NCBI GenBank assembly: GCA_029449235.1
Contig: JANATG010000022.1
Location: forward strand, 558,001 to 622,000
DNA: 64,000 bases
Origin: Linnemannia schmuckeri
Lineage: Eukaryota > Mortierellomycota > Mortierellomycetes > Mortierellales > Mortierellaceae
Direction of reading: 5' to 3'
In this document: in pieces, positions 12,920-25,237 of the stretch
Numbering within the stretch: position 1 is the stretch's first letter
How the letters are laid out: each line of letters starts with the position of its first letter
Notes under the pieces: model-generated
Told to the model about the DNA's origin: nothing
The model's input: only the letters and a program-made list of their open reading frames with translations
Databases searched by the model: none
Position numbers and translations under genes: made by a program

Positions 12920-14032
12920 TTTTTTTTTTTTTTTTTTTTTTTTTCGTACGCAATTTTATTTCTCCAGTGAAAAGCCCAAGAAAGCCATTCGATAGTGAAA
13001 GGAGCTACATACCAAACTCTTCCAAGAGCCATCCACCAGTCGCAGTCCGGTCCACAACCTGGCTCTGCGCAACAATTGCCGCTGCTCCTCACAGCTTCAA
13101 TAGAAGAAAATAAAACTAAACACGAATAAAAGGAACTCTTCCCATCCTCTCCATCAATGACAATCTCCTCCTTCCCAACAAACTATCCAGCAACCGCTCA
13201 TCGGCCGCGCGTGGATCCATGGACGCTCCAGGGCAGCGCCCATTCTCATGTTTTTTTTTTTTTTTTTTGTACACAATTTTATTTCTCTGACAAACAGTAC
13301 AAAGGAGGCATTTGGAAGTAAAGGGGACTACAGACCAAACTCTTCAGTACACCATCCGCCAGTCACAGTCCGACCCGGAGCCTGGCTCTGCGCAACAATT
13401 GTCGCTGCTCTTCACAGCAAAAACGGAAGACAAAATAAAACTAGATACGAATGAAGGGGATTCTTCCCATCCTCTCCATCAATGACAATTTCCTCCTTCC
13501 CAACAGACTATCCAACAGCCGCTCATCAACTATGCATGGTTCCTTGGTCGCTCCAGGGCAGGTTCGATCCTTATGTGTGGCTAGCGAAGCGCCACACGGG
13601 CAGAACCCATCACGCGTGATGTAGCCATATCCTCGACTCCAGTCACCCCGGGCGCCGGTGTATTTGGATGTTTTGTCCTTGGCAGTGATGCCTTGCATCT
13701 GCTCCCACGCGATCGTCGTGGAGCATCGTGGTTTCCAGATCAGTTCTGAGGCCTGCGTCTCCAGATAGCCAATAAACTTGTGAAGGACCGTCTTGGCAAT
13801 GGACTGTGGGGTCTTGAAGGCCGAGGACCACTCAGTCAACATGCTCTTGGGGGTGATTCCGCGAAGAAGGTCCGAAACGTGCCACTTGGGGTTTTCATCA
13901 CGATTGGGAGCAGGACTACCGCTGTGCACGGCTCGAGCTCCACCGATAGAAGAGAATCCCCGAATATGATCCGCATCTGAGGGGGACTGCCAGTATATGG
14001 GTACTGGCGCCCATTCTCATGTGTGGCTAGCG
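12920..14032 (-). mobile_element. LINE copy B (diverged subfamily), interrupted by copy C
   Basis: A poly-T tract of 25 bases is followed by 'cgtacgcaattttatttctc', a diverged version of the LINE 3' end. The body runs 12920-13250, is broken by copy C, and resumes at 14022 to about 14032. The intact length was about 343 bp. The 16-bp target-site duplication (aaaataatccggctcg) is at 12904-12919 and 15351-15366, the right copy being displaced by the later insertion of copy D. That site lies 100-115 bp upstream of tRNA-Arg. Confidence 0.88.
13251..14006 (-). mobile_element. LINE copy C, inserted in copy B
   Basis: Poly-T at 13251-13268, then a 3' end matching the LINE at 30397-34000. It carries the C-terminal end of the RNase H-type ORF in reverse orientation (13441 to about 13990). 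The 15-bp target-site duplication (gcgcccattctcatg) is at 13236-13250 and 14007-14021. Before copy D inserted, this site was 128-142 bp upstream of tRNA-Arg. Confidence 0.92.
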
Positions 14033-14043
14033 AAAAATAATCC

Positions 14044-15346
14044 TTTTTTTTTTTTTTTTTTTTGTACACAATTTTATTTCTCTGACAAACAGTACAAAGG
14101 AGGCATTTGGAAGTAAAGGGGACTACAGACCAAACTCTTCAGTACACCATCCGCCAGTCACAGTCCGACCCGGAGCCTGGCTCTGCGCAACAATTGTCGC
14201 TGCTCTTCACAGCAAAAACGGAAGACAAAATAAAACTAGATACGAATAAAGGGGATTCTTCCCATCCTCTCCATCAATGACAATTTCCTCCTTCCCAACA
14301 GACTATCCAACAGCCGCTCATCAGCTGTGCATGGTTCCTTGGTCGCTCCAGGGCAGGTTCGATCCTCATGTGTGGCTAGCGAAGCGCCACACGGGCAGAA
14401 CCCATCACGTGTGATGTAACCGTATCCTCGACTCCAGTCACCTCGGGCGCCGGTGTATTTGGATGTTTTGTCCTTGGCAGTGATACCTTGCATCTGCTCC
14501 CACGCGATCGTCATGGAGCATCGTGGTTTCCAGATCAGTTCTGAGGCCTGCGTCTCCAGGTAGCCAATAAACTTGTGAAGGACCGTCTTGGCAATGGACT
14601 GTGGGGTCTTGAAGGCCGAGGACCACTCAGTCAACATGCTCTTGGGGGTGATTCCGCGAAGAAGGTCCGAAACGTACCACTTGGGGTTTTCATCACGATC
14701 GGGAGCAGGACTACCGCTGTGCACGGCTCGAGCTCCACCGATAGAAGAGAATCCCCGAATATGATCCGCATCTGAGGGGGACTGCCAGTATATGGGTACT
14801 GGCCGTGGTGCTTGACGACCATTGTCAGTTGCTCGCTTGTGTTCACGCTTCCTGGCGGCATTGTAGCTATTTGTTGCCTGAACGCCCCATTCATCAATCT
14901 TGCCCATGGCCTCCTTCCATATCGCAGTGGTTGTCTCAACAGTAGAGGGGCATCTCCAGACGTGCTCATTGTCCTCCTCCTCCTGCTCACATTGTCGACA
15001 CAGGCAGGTTGAGTACAAATCAGGCTTCCGAGCCTGCATGGAGTTCAATGTTGGCAACATTCCATGCAGCTTCTTGATATGATGTGTTCGTTGGTGGGAG
15101 TCCTTGCTGTTGCTGTAGAAGGTGAAGACGGCGCGTCTGTCATGGACATGGGCCAAGGTCGAACTCCATTCCACATCGTCAATGTCCGAGATCGCCCTCT
15201 TGACCCGTCTTTGTGATATCCAGACTTGATGATGGCGGATTGTCGATTGTTGTTTAAGGAGCTGTCGTAGATCGATTTCAACAAGCCCGCCATTGCAATG
15301 TGCAAAGCTCGTGATGTCCGTCTGCTGAGTGAGATCCACCACCAAA
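14044..15346 (-). mobile_element. LINE copy D, inserted at the edge of copy B
   Basis: Poly-T at 14044-14063, then 1.3 kb closely matching the plus-strand LINE from about 32700 to its 3' end. The 14-bp target-site duplication (gcgaaaaataatcc) is at 14030-14043 and 15347-15360. It overlaps the B target by ten bases, so the same genomic spot was used twice. The site is 106-119 bp upstream of tRNA-Arg. Confidence 0.93.
14236..15346 (-). pseudogene. C-terminal fragment of LINE ORF2-type protein (after RNase H)
   Basis: The frame inside copy D corresponds to the part of the LINE protein just after its RNase H domain, starting at 'DLTQQTDITSFAHCNGGL'. It includes the cysteine-rich 'CLCRQCEQEEEDNEHVWRCP' segment, a CX2C...H...C pattern common at the C-terminus of retrotransposon polymerase proteins. 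The frame is intact to its stop at 14236, but the copy lacks its own start, so it is a truncated remnant. It is nearly identical to the plus-strand copy, which implies recent activity. Confidence 0.85.
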
Positions 15347-15465
15347 GCGAAAAATAATCCGGCTCGGGCCCCAAATCGGTACCAAAACAATGCATTTCCA
15401 CCTGTCGTAATGTGTAGTGTAATAAATACGTATATAAATCAAATGCTCACATGTCTACATAGTCC

Positions 15466-15538
15466 GCCCTCGTGGGAAAATGGATATTCCATCTCCCTCC
15501 TAAGGTGAAAGTTCTAGGTTCGAGTCCTAGCGTGGGCG
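15466..15538 (+). tRNA. tRNA-Arg (anticodon CCT)
   Basis: A cloverleaf of 73 nt: acceptor 15466-15472 with 15531-15537, D arm GGAA/TTCC around 'AATGGATA', anticodon loop CTCCTAA (15497-15503; CCT at 15499-15501), and a perfect 5-bp T stem around TTCGAGT. The acceptor and anticodon stems each have one U-U mismatch (15470/15533 and 15494/15506), so it could be slightly degenerate. A T-run terminator follows at 15542. Confidence 0.82.
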
Positions 15539-15638
15539 AGTTCTTTTAATATTTTGGTGGCGTTGATATTATCACGTGATTGATTTGTTTAAAATATAAC
15601 TGTTCCAGAGTAGCAGGCAGCATCAATCAAGTTTCGAA

Positions 15639-15712
15639 GTTTGTATGGTGTAGTTGGTTATCACGTCTGTCTAACACACAGACGGTCCTCGGTTCAAGTC
15701 CGAGTACAAACA
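15639..15712 (+). tRNA. tRNA-Val (anticodon AAC)
   Basis: A full cloverleaf: acceptor GTTTGTA/TACAAAC, anticodon loop CTAACAC between stems TCTGT/ACAGA, and T stem CTCGG/CCGAG with TTCAAGT loop. No intron. The gene body is identical to the minus-strand copy at 30188-30261. The two copies also share similar flanks (a 'cagcatcaa' stretch upstream and 'cacttttgcat'-like sequence downstream). Confidence 0.95.
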
Positions 15713-15765
15713 CTTTGCATCCCTTGTTATTTTTTTGGGTGAACGATGGCCTCTGTCTTTTTTCA

Positions 15766-16072
15766 GGGGATGGACTGCTTGGCAACCCGGGTTATTCGTT
15801 TTTATTTGACAACCCGCTGGCACTTTTGTACTAAGTCCATGCAAGCCCGGCGGACTCCAGTTGGTAAAGTGAAGTAAATTGGAAGAGAAGTCCTGCATAA
15901 TGAGCAAGAAATGTCAAGCAATTAGTCTTCAAAGGCGGAGGCTTTTCTATATGAACTCGCTTAACACAAAGCTAAGTAAACCGGATGAAAAAGTCTCCCA
16001 TAAAGAGAAAACCGGTATCGTTTTGCATAAACTGAGTAGAGGAAGCGCCAACGGGTTGTCAAGTAGATTATC
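15766..16072. mobile_element. MITE derived from a MULE (non-autonomous DNA transposon)
   Basis: The ends resemble the terminal inverted repeats of the complete MULE at 53486-61384: the left end has 'GGCAACCCGGGTT' and the right end, read inverted, has 'ACTTGACAACCCG'. The two ends match at 16 of 21 positions. An exact 9-bp duplication (cttttttca) flanks it at 15757-15765 and 16073-16081; 9 bp is the MULE size, though the sequence is T-rich. No transposase domain is inside. The element begins 54 bp downstream of tRNA-Val. Confidence 0.7.
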
Positions 16073-16399
16073 CTTTTTTCATGAAGAAAGTAAGAAATCG
16101 GAGGGTTTAAGGAGACTTCTATCGACCTCAACAGCATCGTTTCTTTTATTTTAACAATTGACTCTTTTGGCCAAAAGTATTTTTTTTTGGACGCGTTTGC
16201 GATTATTATTTTCTCGTGACTTCGAAAGGCTGAGATAAAGAAAAAAAGAGGACAAGGAAAACGAAAAGATGGCTTTTTGCTTCCATTTTAACAGGGCCAG
16301 CAAGGAAAAAAAAAGTTTGATCGAGCATAAAACAGCCATGATAACAATATAAAGGTGTTGCCACGCTGCTCGACTCTGCCTTTGTCTTTTGGTTTTCTT

Positions 16400-16421
16400 T
16401 TTTTTTTTTTTTCGTACGCAA
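16400..16421 (-). mobile_element. Minimal LINE scrap (poly-T plus about 9 nt of 3' end)
   Basis: Thirteen T residues are followed by 'cgtacgcaa', the last bases of the copy-B LINE subfamily. A 13-bp duplication (ttttggttttctt) flanks it at 16387-16399 and 16422-16434. It is an insertion in which reverse transcription stopped almost at once. Confidence 0.75.
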
Positions 16422-16434
16422 TTTTGGTTTTCTT

Positions 16435-18850
16435 CCTTGATCCTCGATCATGTTATCGTGAGAGGACAAAGTGAATGTGTCCATATGATAATGGTGAAAA
16501 GCTTAAATGCAGATTGAAGCAGACTGTTAAGAGAAAAATAAACGGTCTAGACATCCGAACAAAGAAAAAGAGTACCTAATCGCGGTCAACTCTTTGTGGT
16601 CCCTTTTGTTCCATTTATTGGCACGCCGCGTTTTCTTTTATCCCGAGACCCAAGCATCATTTGACGCGAGGATGAAAAGGAATGGAAAAAAGAGAGATGA
16701 TCAGAAAGGATGAAGAAAGAGGGACTCCTCCTTTCCGCTTCATCATTCAAAACCATCCAAGAACCGTGAAAAAACCTAAGTAAATAACTGCATCAACCCT
16801 GGTCTGATTATGAAGCATACGCGTGGCTGTAGAGTGTCTGAGGTGTAGGTGTAGGTTTAATGTTGAGGCATGACGAGTGTTGTTGTGGGTCGCCGTCTTT
16901 CCTTGCCCCGTTCTCTATCCACCCAATGACGTTTCACTGTTTTAGTGTTTTCCCTTGTCCTCGAGGAGGAGGAGGAGGAATGCGATTACTCTTATGATAT
17001 ATGGGCCATGATCAGCGCTGTTCAAGGACCAGTGTGAGTTGGTCGAGGATCGAAAAAATATTAACAACTATAAGACATGTCGCTGCGAGATTTGCCTACT
17101 TGTCGCTTTTTCGTCCCCTCCCTCGTGCACACACATAGGCACACACGCACATTCAGCGAGAGACAGAGAAAGGGAGAAAGAAGTGAAGTAGAGCTACTAG
17201 GTAAAGAAAGGATCTGTTTGTGTGACAAACAAAGACACAAAAAGAGAAAAAAAATCAAAAAAATGATGCGCATGCATGCAGAGTAATTTCTCCTTCAGGA
17301 AGGAAGATGGCAAAAAAGAGAAAAAGGAGAGAAACAAAAAAAAGGGGTGGGGGGAGAGGGGAGAGGAAAGGACGGAGAAAGGGATTAGATAAACTTGTGG
17401 CAAAGGTTGAAAGGATGGTAAAAATGATGTGTTCCTGGGAGCCGAAAGGATGGCAAATATCGTTTCCAGGGACCATTTCAAAAGTGAACTGCTTCGTTTC
17501 TGCTTAATTTTTTGCTATTAGTAAAACGCTTCCGTTGAACGATGCGTTGGATAGGATCCCATCTACTGCTTCGACGTGAATTACAGTAGTGGCGTGGGTT
17601 GTGGATGAATACAGATGCAATTTAGTGGGTTTTTGAACAAGTTTAAGGATGTGAAGGTGAACAAAGAACTAGAAAGTGCGATTATGTTGCGTTTTTGCCC
17701 AGCCTCCCCCTCCAGCCGTGAACTCTAAAAACGTTTAGAAACCAGTTATCGTTTGTATGTTTTGTCTGTTGGGCTGGTTGTCTGTTTGTTGATGATGGAT
17801 AGAAATGGAAAGAGACAAGGAGAACAAGAGGAGAAGGGGAGAATGCAAACCGAGCAGGGGTGAGCAAAAAAACAGAGTGAGCCCTTTTCTTCAAGGAAAG
17901 AAAAAAATAAGCATTTATTGAGGGTGGGATGCGTGAACTGTGGAGTAAACAAAAAAGTAAAAAAGCACAAGGACTCACAGCTGTTCATTCATCTCGTTGT
18001 TAAATGAGAACAAAAAAAAGAAAAAAAGAAGAGCCGGGGTTGTCATTGATGACCTATTTATCAAGAAGCAGCAGCAAACAACAACGGCCTTAAGAAAAGA
18101 GGTATGTGACACCATCTCCTTTCTCAATTGCTTTCTTTTTGCATCTATGGTCCAGCCAAGCCAGGTCAAGGAAGGACAGTGTCCGCCCTTGTTTGTTTTA
18201 TTTTATTCATGATCGTGCATGTATGTTTATTTGTGTACGTACATGGTCCAACCATCGATATCAATGTGGGTCCTTTCGTCATACCATGTCTGGCTAAAAG
18301 AGGGTCCTGAAAAAGAGTGCAAAACCGCGTTTCGCATTTAGCTCGGTTGCTTGGTCGGACTTTGGTTACATAGCGGCGTGGGGACATGGTCCGCTTCTTT
18401 GGTTCTCAGGCACCTTGCCGATGTCTGTCAACTTTCTGCGTAAAGTAATATCTGACATGTATGTTTGAATGGAAGTGGATGGAAAAACAAAAGAACGTAA
18501 AATACGGACAAAAAAGAAAGAAAAAGAGCGATGGAAGGAAAGAAAGAGAGAAAGAGAGCGATATGGCCCTGACCAACTGTCTGACTCAGAGGATTCAACA
18601 ATAGAGTGAGTAAGTTTTGAGTAGATGGACGGGGCGGAGGAATTGACTATGCACCATTATACATACGCCCTCTCAGCCTTTTGTCAACGTTTATTCATTT
18701 TCAGCGGCCACTTTGTCTATCTGATTATCGTGGCCGACACAAACGCCGAAAGGCTAATGCTTAATGGTCATGGCAATGCGGGTGGAGGAAATGATGGTAA
18801 CAGGGCGACCATCTTACATACACAATGTCTCAAAACATCACATCTCATCC
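16435..18850. other. Intergenic region with no supported gene
   Basis: Only short open frames are present, many in poly-A/T or purine-rich tracts (for example 17290-17400). No conserved domain, tRNA or repeat family member was recognised. It may contain distal upstream sequence of the DHHC gene. Confidence 0.6.
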
Positions 18851-19831
18851 GAGGCAGCTAATTGCCTTTTGTTGTTTCCTTTCTCTACTCCTCTCCTCTA
18901 CTGCTGTTCGCTCGTTCTTTTTCCTTCATGACTTTAACTTTCTTGCTTCTTTTTCTTTTTTATCGCGCCCTCTACTGTCACACTTTCTTCCATCTCACCC
19001 CTTATTCCTTATCCTTTCTTTCCTCCCCTACTCCACCCTGGCTTCTCTTCGCTCATTCCTCTATTCTCACTCAACTACCTCCCCCTTCGTTCATTCATTC
19101 AACACGCTCAACTCATTCAGTCCGTTTAACTCATTCAACCCGTTAAACTCATTTCACACTTGTCTCCTTGTTCCCCTCTGCCCTTTCCTTGTTTTTACTT
19201 ACCCTGCTCTGCCCCGCTTTACTTGGCCTTTTCTTTTTCTTGTTTTTTTCTCTTTCTCGTTATCACTTGTAGCTGCAGTCTACTGCACACTCACACCAAA
19301 CCACATTCTTTGTCACTTTGCCCTTGCAGCAAATACACACACACATAAATACAAACGCAACACACCGCACAACAAACGACTTCAACACCAACGAACAACC
19401 TCTAATTGAATCCTAGTTCACCCATTTATCTCCTTGACATCTCTTCTCATCATCCTCGTCGTCGTTCTCCTTCTTTTTTCCCCCTCTCCTTCTTTCTTAC
19501 CTACCACCGCCCATTTCAAGGACCACCAACAACAAACAACTGCTGCGAAAGCCTAGTACCACCACGACCATACACTACCAAACAAACAACCACCACCACC
19601 GCATCGTCCATTTATTTGCATCAGTTCTCCGCCTCAAATTCCAGAGCCACCTTCTCTTCTCACCTTTCCTTAACAGCCAGGCCAGCCAGCTCTGTCTCCT
19701 TGCAAAAGCTCCAGCACCTCCTTCGCATTCCCTTCATTCTTCATTCACTCGTTCATCATTTCAACCCCCTCCATATCTCATTCTTCTTCTTCTCTTTCTC
19801 CTTCTCTCTTCACTCTCTCTTCACTCTCTCT

Positions 19832-19907
<76 letters not shown>

Positions 19908-20692
19908 CTGTGAACTCACCACCGGCATAAGCCAGCCTAATCAGCACCACCGCCAACAAGTCCCCTCCTTGAAAAACCCGGAGCCATATTACCCATCATT
20001 CTTTTCTCCTCCATCCTTCCCTCACCCTCGTTATCCTTCTCACTCTCGCTCACTTTCTCCCTTCTATCTCTCCCTTCACCCCTTCGATCATCAACAAAAA
20101 AAGAAAGAAAGAAAGATCCCTTTGGACGTCCATCAGACTCAACCTCATATACAACAAAAAACCTACCGGTAGCTACTGGATCCTATTCTCACAATTTCGC
20201 CCTCTTTCTTCTCCGCCAGTCCGCAGAAAAAACAAAAAAAAAACGACAAAGAGACACCCACCCTCTTTTCCTCAACACCAAAACTACAGTTCTTTTTTTC
20301 CTTCTTCGTCTCTCATTCATTCACACCTTCAACCTCTTCCTCTTTTCTCATTCCCTACATTCCTCTCATTCGCTCACTTTTTAAGCTCAGAGCAAGAGAA
20401 GAGAGTAATTACCCCTACTGTCCGAGTGTACGCTTTCGACACATCCAACGACAACGACAGAACGACAAAGAGATCAGTTCTTGTGCCTTTATTTTTGTTC
20501 TTTTCTCCCCCTTTCTGTCAACCGCTCAAGTCGCTCCCCTTCCCCCCGCCTGCAAGGCAGCCAATTAAAGAGAAGGAAGCATTTGGGATCCTAGTTGTCT
20601 TTCCCTCGCCTGTAGCTCACTGGATCAATCTAGGAAGCTCTCTGTCTTTTCTTGCTATTTCCATAATTGCTGTGGATCATTGAGAGCCTCCC
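18851..20692 (+). promoter_or_regulatory. CT-rich upstream and leader region of the DHHC gene, with (TC)n microsatellite
   Basis: The plus strand is extremely pyrimidine-rich over about 1.8 kb, with a long (TC)n run at about 19790-19905. Translations here are Ser/Leu/Phe low complexity and look spurious. Pyrimidine-rich leaders before start codons are seen at several genes of this window (also before the bHLH gene), so this is probably promoter plus 5' UTR. The exact transcription start cannot be read. Confidence 0.5.
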
Positions 20693-23600
20693 ATGGCCGC
20701 GGAGGATGAGTCCCAGAAAGAACTCACCCTCGTCTCTCTTCCGCTGGAATCCATACCAATGACAGATTTGAGCTCTTCACCTGTCGCTGCTTCTGTTGTT
20801 GCTGCTGATCGGGGCGATGATGTCCAAGCAACAGCAACAGAAGCAGCAGCAATAACATCTCCAACGACGACAAACCAGATGTCGACAACGGTGACGATGT
20901 ACCACGAGATTGATGCAACGGCAGCGGCAGGAGCAGCGACAGCATCTCCGCAGGAGGGGGGAGAGGCAGTGTTAGTGCCTGAGCGGAGATCGAGGCGATT
21001 TCTACGAAGGGTGTCTGTGACCCTTCCCTTCTTGCTGTCGGCGTTGGTACTTTACATCTATTACATCTATGTGGTCCATGTTTGCAGTAAGCGCCGCCCT
21101 TTTCCTTTTAGTGCTCGTTATTGTGTTGTTGTTGTTGGCACCTCTTTCTCTCTCTCCATCTCTCGTTCTCTCTGTACTACCTTCCTATCTCTCTCTGTTT
21201 CTCTCTCTCTCTTTCTGTTCTATCTTCTTTCTTTCTTTCCCTCCCTTTCTTTGTCTGATTTTAACCCTCATCAAACTTTGTCGAAGGTGTCCTTCATCTG
21301 TGTCTGAACTTGTGTATGCATTGCACTCTCGGATGGGTGCTTACAAGAAACAATCCCCCGAGGGTGCTTACAACATATTCAGTACTGCTCACTTGGCCAT
21401 CCCCGCCAATCGAATGAGGCAGAAGGCACAGAGAGAGCGACAGAATATAATAGAGAGAAGAGGAGACGAAATACAACAAGGGACAAAGTGTAAAACGATA
21501 ATATCCGACTCACACAATAACGCGCTCCTCTTCTCTTTTTTTTTACTGCCCTAATCTTGAATTGATAGTTGGTTATCTGCTAAATTACCAGCACAACACT
21601 TTTCAGGCCTGTAAGTTGCTTGCATTTCATAATGATTATGTTCATCTATTCTTTATGACCGATGGTGACATGGTTCAGTGTTCAATGTTCTACTTCAGTT
21701 CCAGTTCTAGTTCACATCCCCCTTTTTTTTTCTTCTTTGTACCCCTTTTTACATCTGTCTGCTGTTCATCTGCTGGCACACTTCACCTCTGCACACTACG
21801 CGCCTATACACCAAAATTAATCATGAAACGCGACTCTCAACCCCTCGACGACCGCGATTTTTTTTTTCTCTATCTCGTTCATCGCCCATTCTATACATCC
21901 CTCTTCTATCTTTTCACCACATCATCGTCATCGTCGCACTCTTTTTTTTGCTAATGCCGCTAACACAGCGCACACACAATCGTCGTCATTCTTATGGACT
22001 CACGCCCCTACTTACTATACATGCATCACACCCATTTGCAATTGAAAGGGGTGCGCTATATTTTTGCCCGATCGTGATTCCTTTGTCCAATGCTCCCATC
22101 CTCCCTCACAGCCGGTGTGCTCTACTATTTAAAAAAAATTAACAGGGTGCCAATAGGGGATAGCGTAGTACACACCTTGTGCTCCCTCCACATCACACAG
22201 TACTTTACATATATACTTTACGCTTTACTAGGCTTGTTTTGCTTACCCACAATTTTACTCTCTCCGCGGAACCTTCTTCCCCCATCCCGTCGATGGTTGA
22301 TTGCGGTTTTTGCTCATTAGGTCTCTACCTTGTCGTCTTCAATATCCTTATAATACTGTTCTTCATCTCTTACGCCTTGAGTATTTTTTGTCCGCCACGC
22401 TCTCCCGCCAATGTAAGTTGAGTCGAAGGTTCTACCTGATATTGCACATAGATTAAATTCCTTGCAGCGGCATCGATTTTCCCTCCATAATATTCAACGA
22501 CGGTAAAAGCTGGCATGTGGCTCCAATGAATGCATCTAATTTGCCTCTTCCTTTGTCTTTCGCCCTATGGCTCTGCTTGCTTGTGCTATGATTAGCCGCG
22601 ATCACAGACATCTCAACTCACTATCCCGCCAACAACTACGCCCTATCAGTTGCAAAAGTCGACCTCGGTGAATTCTCATTCCAGCGAGAGCATCAATCCA
22701 CTGCCATCCTCCTCCTCTCAACATCAACAGAATGACTCTTCCCTTCAATCGCAATATCCAAGGCCTCGAACATCATCCAATACTACCGGCCAGAGTGCGT
22801 CGTCGCACCTCCCTGTTCCCTCTAATATCCTGCGCACAAGTCCACATTTGGTCTCCATTGTCACAGCACCCAAGTACCCGTCCGCAGCCGTCGCTCCTGC
22901 TGCCTCCACTGCTGATCTCACGTCGACAAGAGACGCTAGCCATATTGGCATTAACATCCCGAGCGAGGTCCACGTCCTCGAGTCGACCCATACCACTCCT
23001 CATTCTGTTGGCTACCCCGTCAGCCACAACGGTAGTGGCGGTCTTGGAGCTGCTCGTGTCAGCAGCGACATTCTTGGACCCATGCAGAGATCTCGTCATG
23101 CAAGCGATGAGAGTAGCACCCAGCAACCCCTGGCCACGCTCAGTGTCTCCAACCGGAATGGCCGACCTCGCTGGTGCAATGTCTGCAAGATTGTCAAGCC
23201 TGACCGGTGTCATCATTGCTCAGAGTGCAATCGCTGTGTTCTTCGGATGGACCATCACTGTCCCTGGGTGAACGGTTGCGTTGGTTTTGACAACTACAAA
23301 TACTTTTACCTGTTCATCTTTTACGGTTCTCTGGCCTCTCTCTGGGTGGTCGGCTCGATGATCCCTATGCTTCTCCAGGCTCTTCAAGGGTACGGTTCCG
23401 AAGACCAGCCTTGGAACAAGATCAACTCGACTTTCTCAAGTCATTCTTCCTCTGCCGATGAACCTTTCGACTCGTACAACAAATCAATTGCCAACAAGAA
23501 TGATTGGAAGGATGGCCAGAGGGATATGTGGAATGGCAATCTCCGTCGGCCGTTTGATGTGCAATGGGTCATCATTACCGTTGTGGCCTTCCTGTTAGCG

Positions 23601-24852
23601 CTGTTAATCGTCTCATTCACAGGTGTTCATACGAGTTACATCCTCAACAACCGAACAACCATCGAGACGATGCAAGATGTACGGAACACCTTTGTCAGGG
23701 TGCAGTATCGGAAGAAAGATCCTGCACCAGATGCCACTGCCGCTTCCGGGACTGTAGGTCCATCAGCTCCAATTACACAAGCTGGGACACTCCCGTCGTT
23801 CATGTCCGAGATCGAGTTTAATGTTGTGATGGTGGAACAAGACGAGTCGCTTTGGAACCAGGAATCATGGCTTGCCAACTGGAAGTACTTCATGGGACCC
23901 ACCTGGTGGCTCTGGTTTGGTAAGTATTGGTTTTTTCATTTGCCGTTGACGTGTCTTTCCCACTCTGATTCAACGCGTAATGTCTTACTGATGTTTCGAT
24001 GTTTCACCATAATGTATTTATCCAGTCCCGTACTTCAATACCCCCGGCGACGGTATCCATGATGCCTATAGCGAAAAGGTCCACATGCGGTTGGTTGGCG
24101 ATGCCCTAGCACAGGCAAGGATGCAGGTCGTCAATTTTGGCGGCTTGGCAAGAGATGCAGGCGACAATGGTGGGGGTGGAGGAGATGAGGGAGACACAGG
24201 TGCTGGTGCGGGTGTGACCCCTCCCACAACATCCAGCGACGACCGTAGAGAGCCCAATACTGCCGCAGCACTGTCAACCTCGAGTCGACTCCAACCAGCG
24301 CCAAGCATCGGCGCAACCACGCAGGAAGCGGAGTCATCCAGTGGCACTCTTTTCCCTCTCTCTGTTCGATTTGGAGTAAACCAGTCAGACTTTCAGAGGC
24401 GTGCATCGGATCAAAGTCGATCTCAAAATGATTCTGATATAGAGATACAAGTCCGTGGGAACGATCGAGCAGTCGAGGGGGCTCGAGACAGGAGCAATGT
24501 TACACGCAGCAAGGGTCAGTCAAGCCAAATGAGCGGATACTCAACACCTACGAGAGAACAGTCGGGGTCAAGCCCGAGTCCTCGTCAACGGTCGCCCAAG
24601 TCATCAAAGGGTCAGTCCCAGTCCCAGTCCTCATCAGGTGGTCGCCGTCGTCAACGGACCAAAAGCGGAGGCACGAGCGGGAGTTATGGTGGACATGGAG
24701 GAAGCCATGTCAGGGAGTTTGGCCTGGGTCTTGGTATGGATGGCATTCCCGTTGACAGTGGCACAGGGCTGAAGCTGAGCAGCGGTCACCTTGGTCGATC
24801 TAGCCACAGAAGTCAAGCACGCCAACACCTCGGTGTTAACTACCCGTCTTGA
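20693..24852 (+). CDS. DHHC-type protein S-acyltransferase (palmitoyltransferase)
   Basis: Proposed exons: 20693-21086, 22321-22412, 22596-23919, 24026-24852, about 878 residues. The enzyme transfers palmitate to cysteines of target proteins at Golgi, vacuole or plasma membrane. The order is: acidic Ala/Thr-rich N-terminus, TM1 ('LLSALVLYIYYIYVVHVC'), TM2 ('YLVVFNILIILFFISYAL'), a long Ser-rich insert, the cysteine-rich domain with 'CHHCSECNRC' and catalytic 'DHHCPWVNGC', TM3, TM4 followed by the TTxE motif (TTIE), then the aromatic 'NWKYFMGPTWWLWF' segment. The C-terminal 230 residues are polar and Ser/Gly/Arg-rich. The first intron would be 1.2 kb and TM1 to TM2 is short, so a small exon there may be missed. 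Confidence 0.88.
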
Positions 24853-25199
24853 TCCTCTTTTGTTTTGTTACTGAGTGCCTGCTCATTTTGAGCGAGCAGT
24901 GCAAGCATTCCTTAGGATTTTTTCTTATTTATTTTCTTTTCTACTTCGCATTATTTTTTTCTTCTTCTCTTTTTCTTCTGTCACACGTTTCTTGTAACAT
25001 AGACTCACTAAAAAAAGGATCAGGTTTTCTTTTTGTAACATAGCCTAAGTAGAAAACACTAATACTAAGCATAATTTTTTTTCTTTCATTCCTTACTTCC
25101 TCTCTTCAAACAATGCATGTGGCTTGCTGCTATCCATGCGCGCTCGTGTGAATTTTCCTGCAAAAAAAAAAAAGCGAATCGACAAAGGTCGATCTTTTC

Positions 25200-25237
<38 letters not shown>

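Noticed and set aside
18825..20172. Long Ser/Leu/Phe open frames in CT-rich DNA
   Set aside because: Composition-driven frames with no domain or sensible codon pattern; better read as leader/promoter sequence of the DHHC gene.
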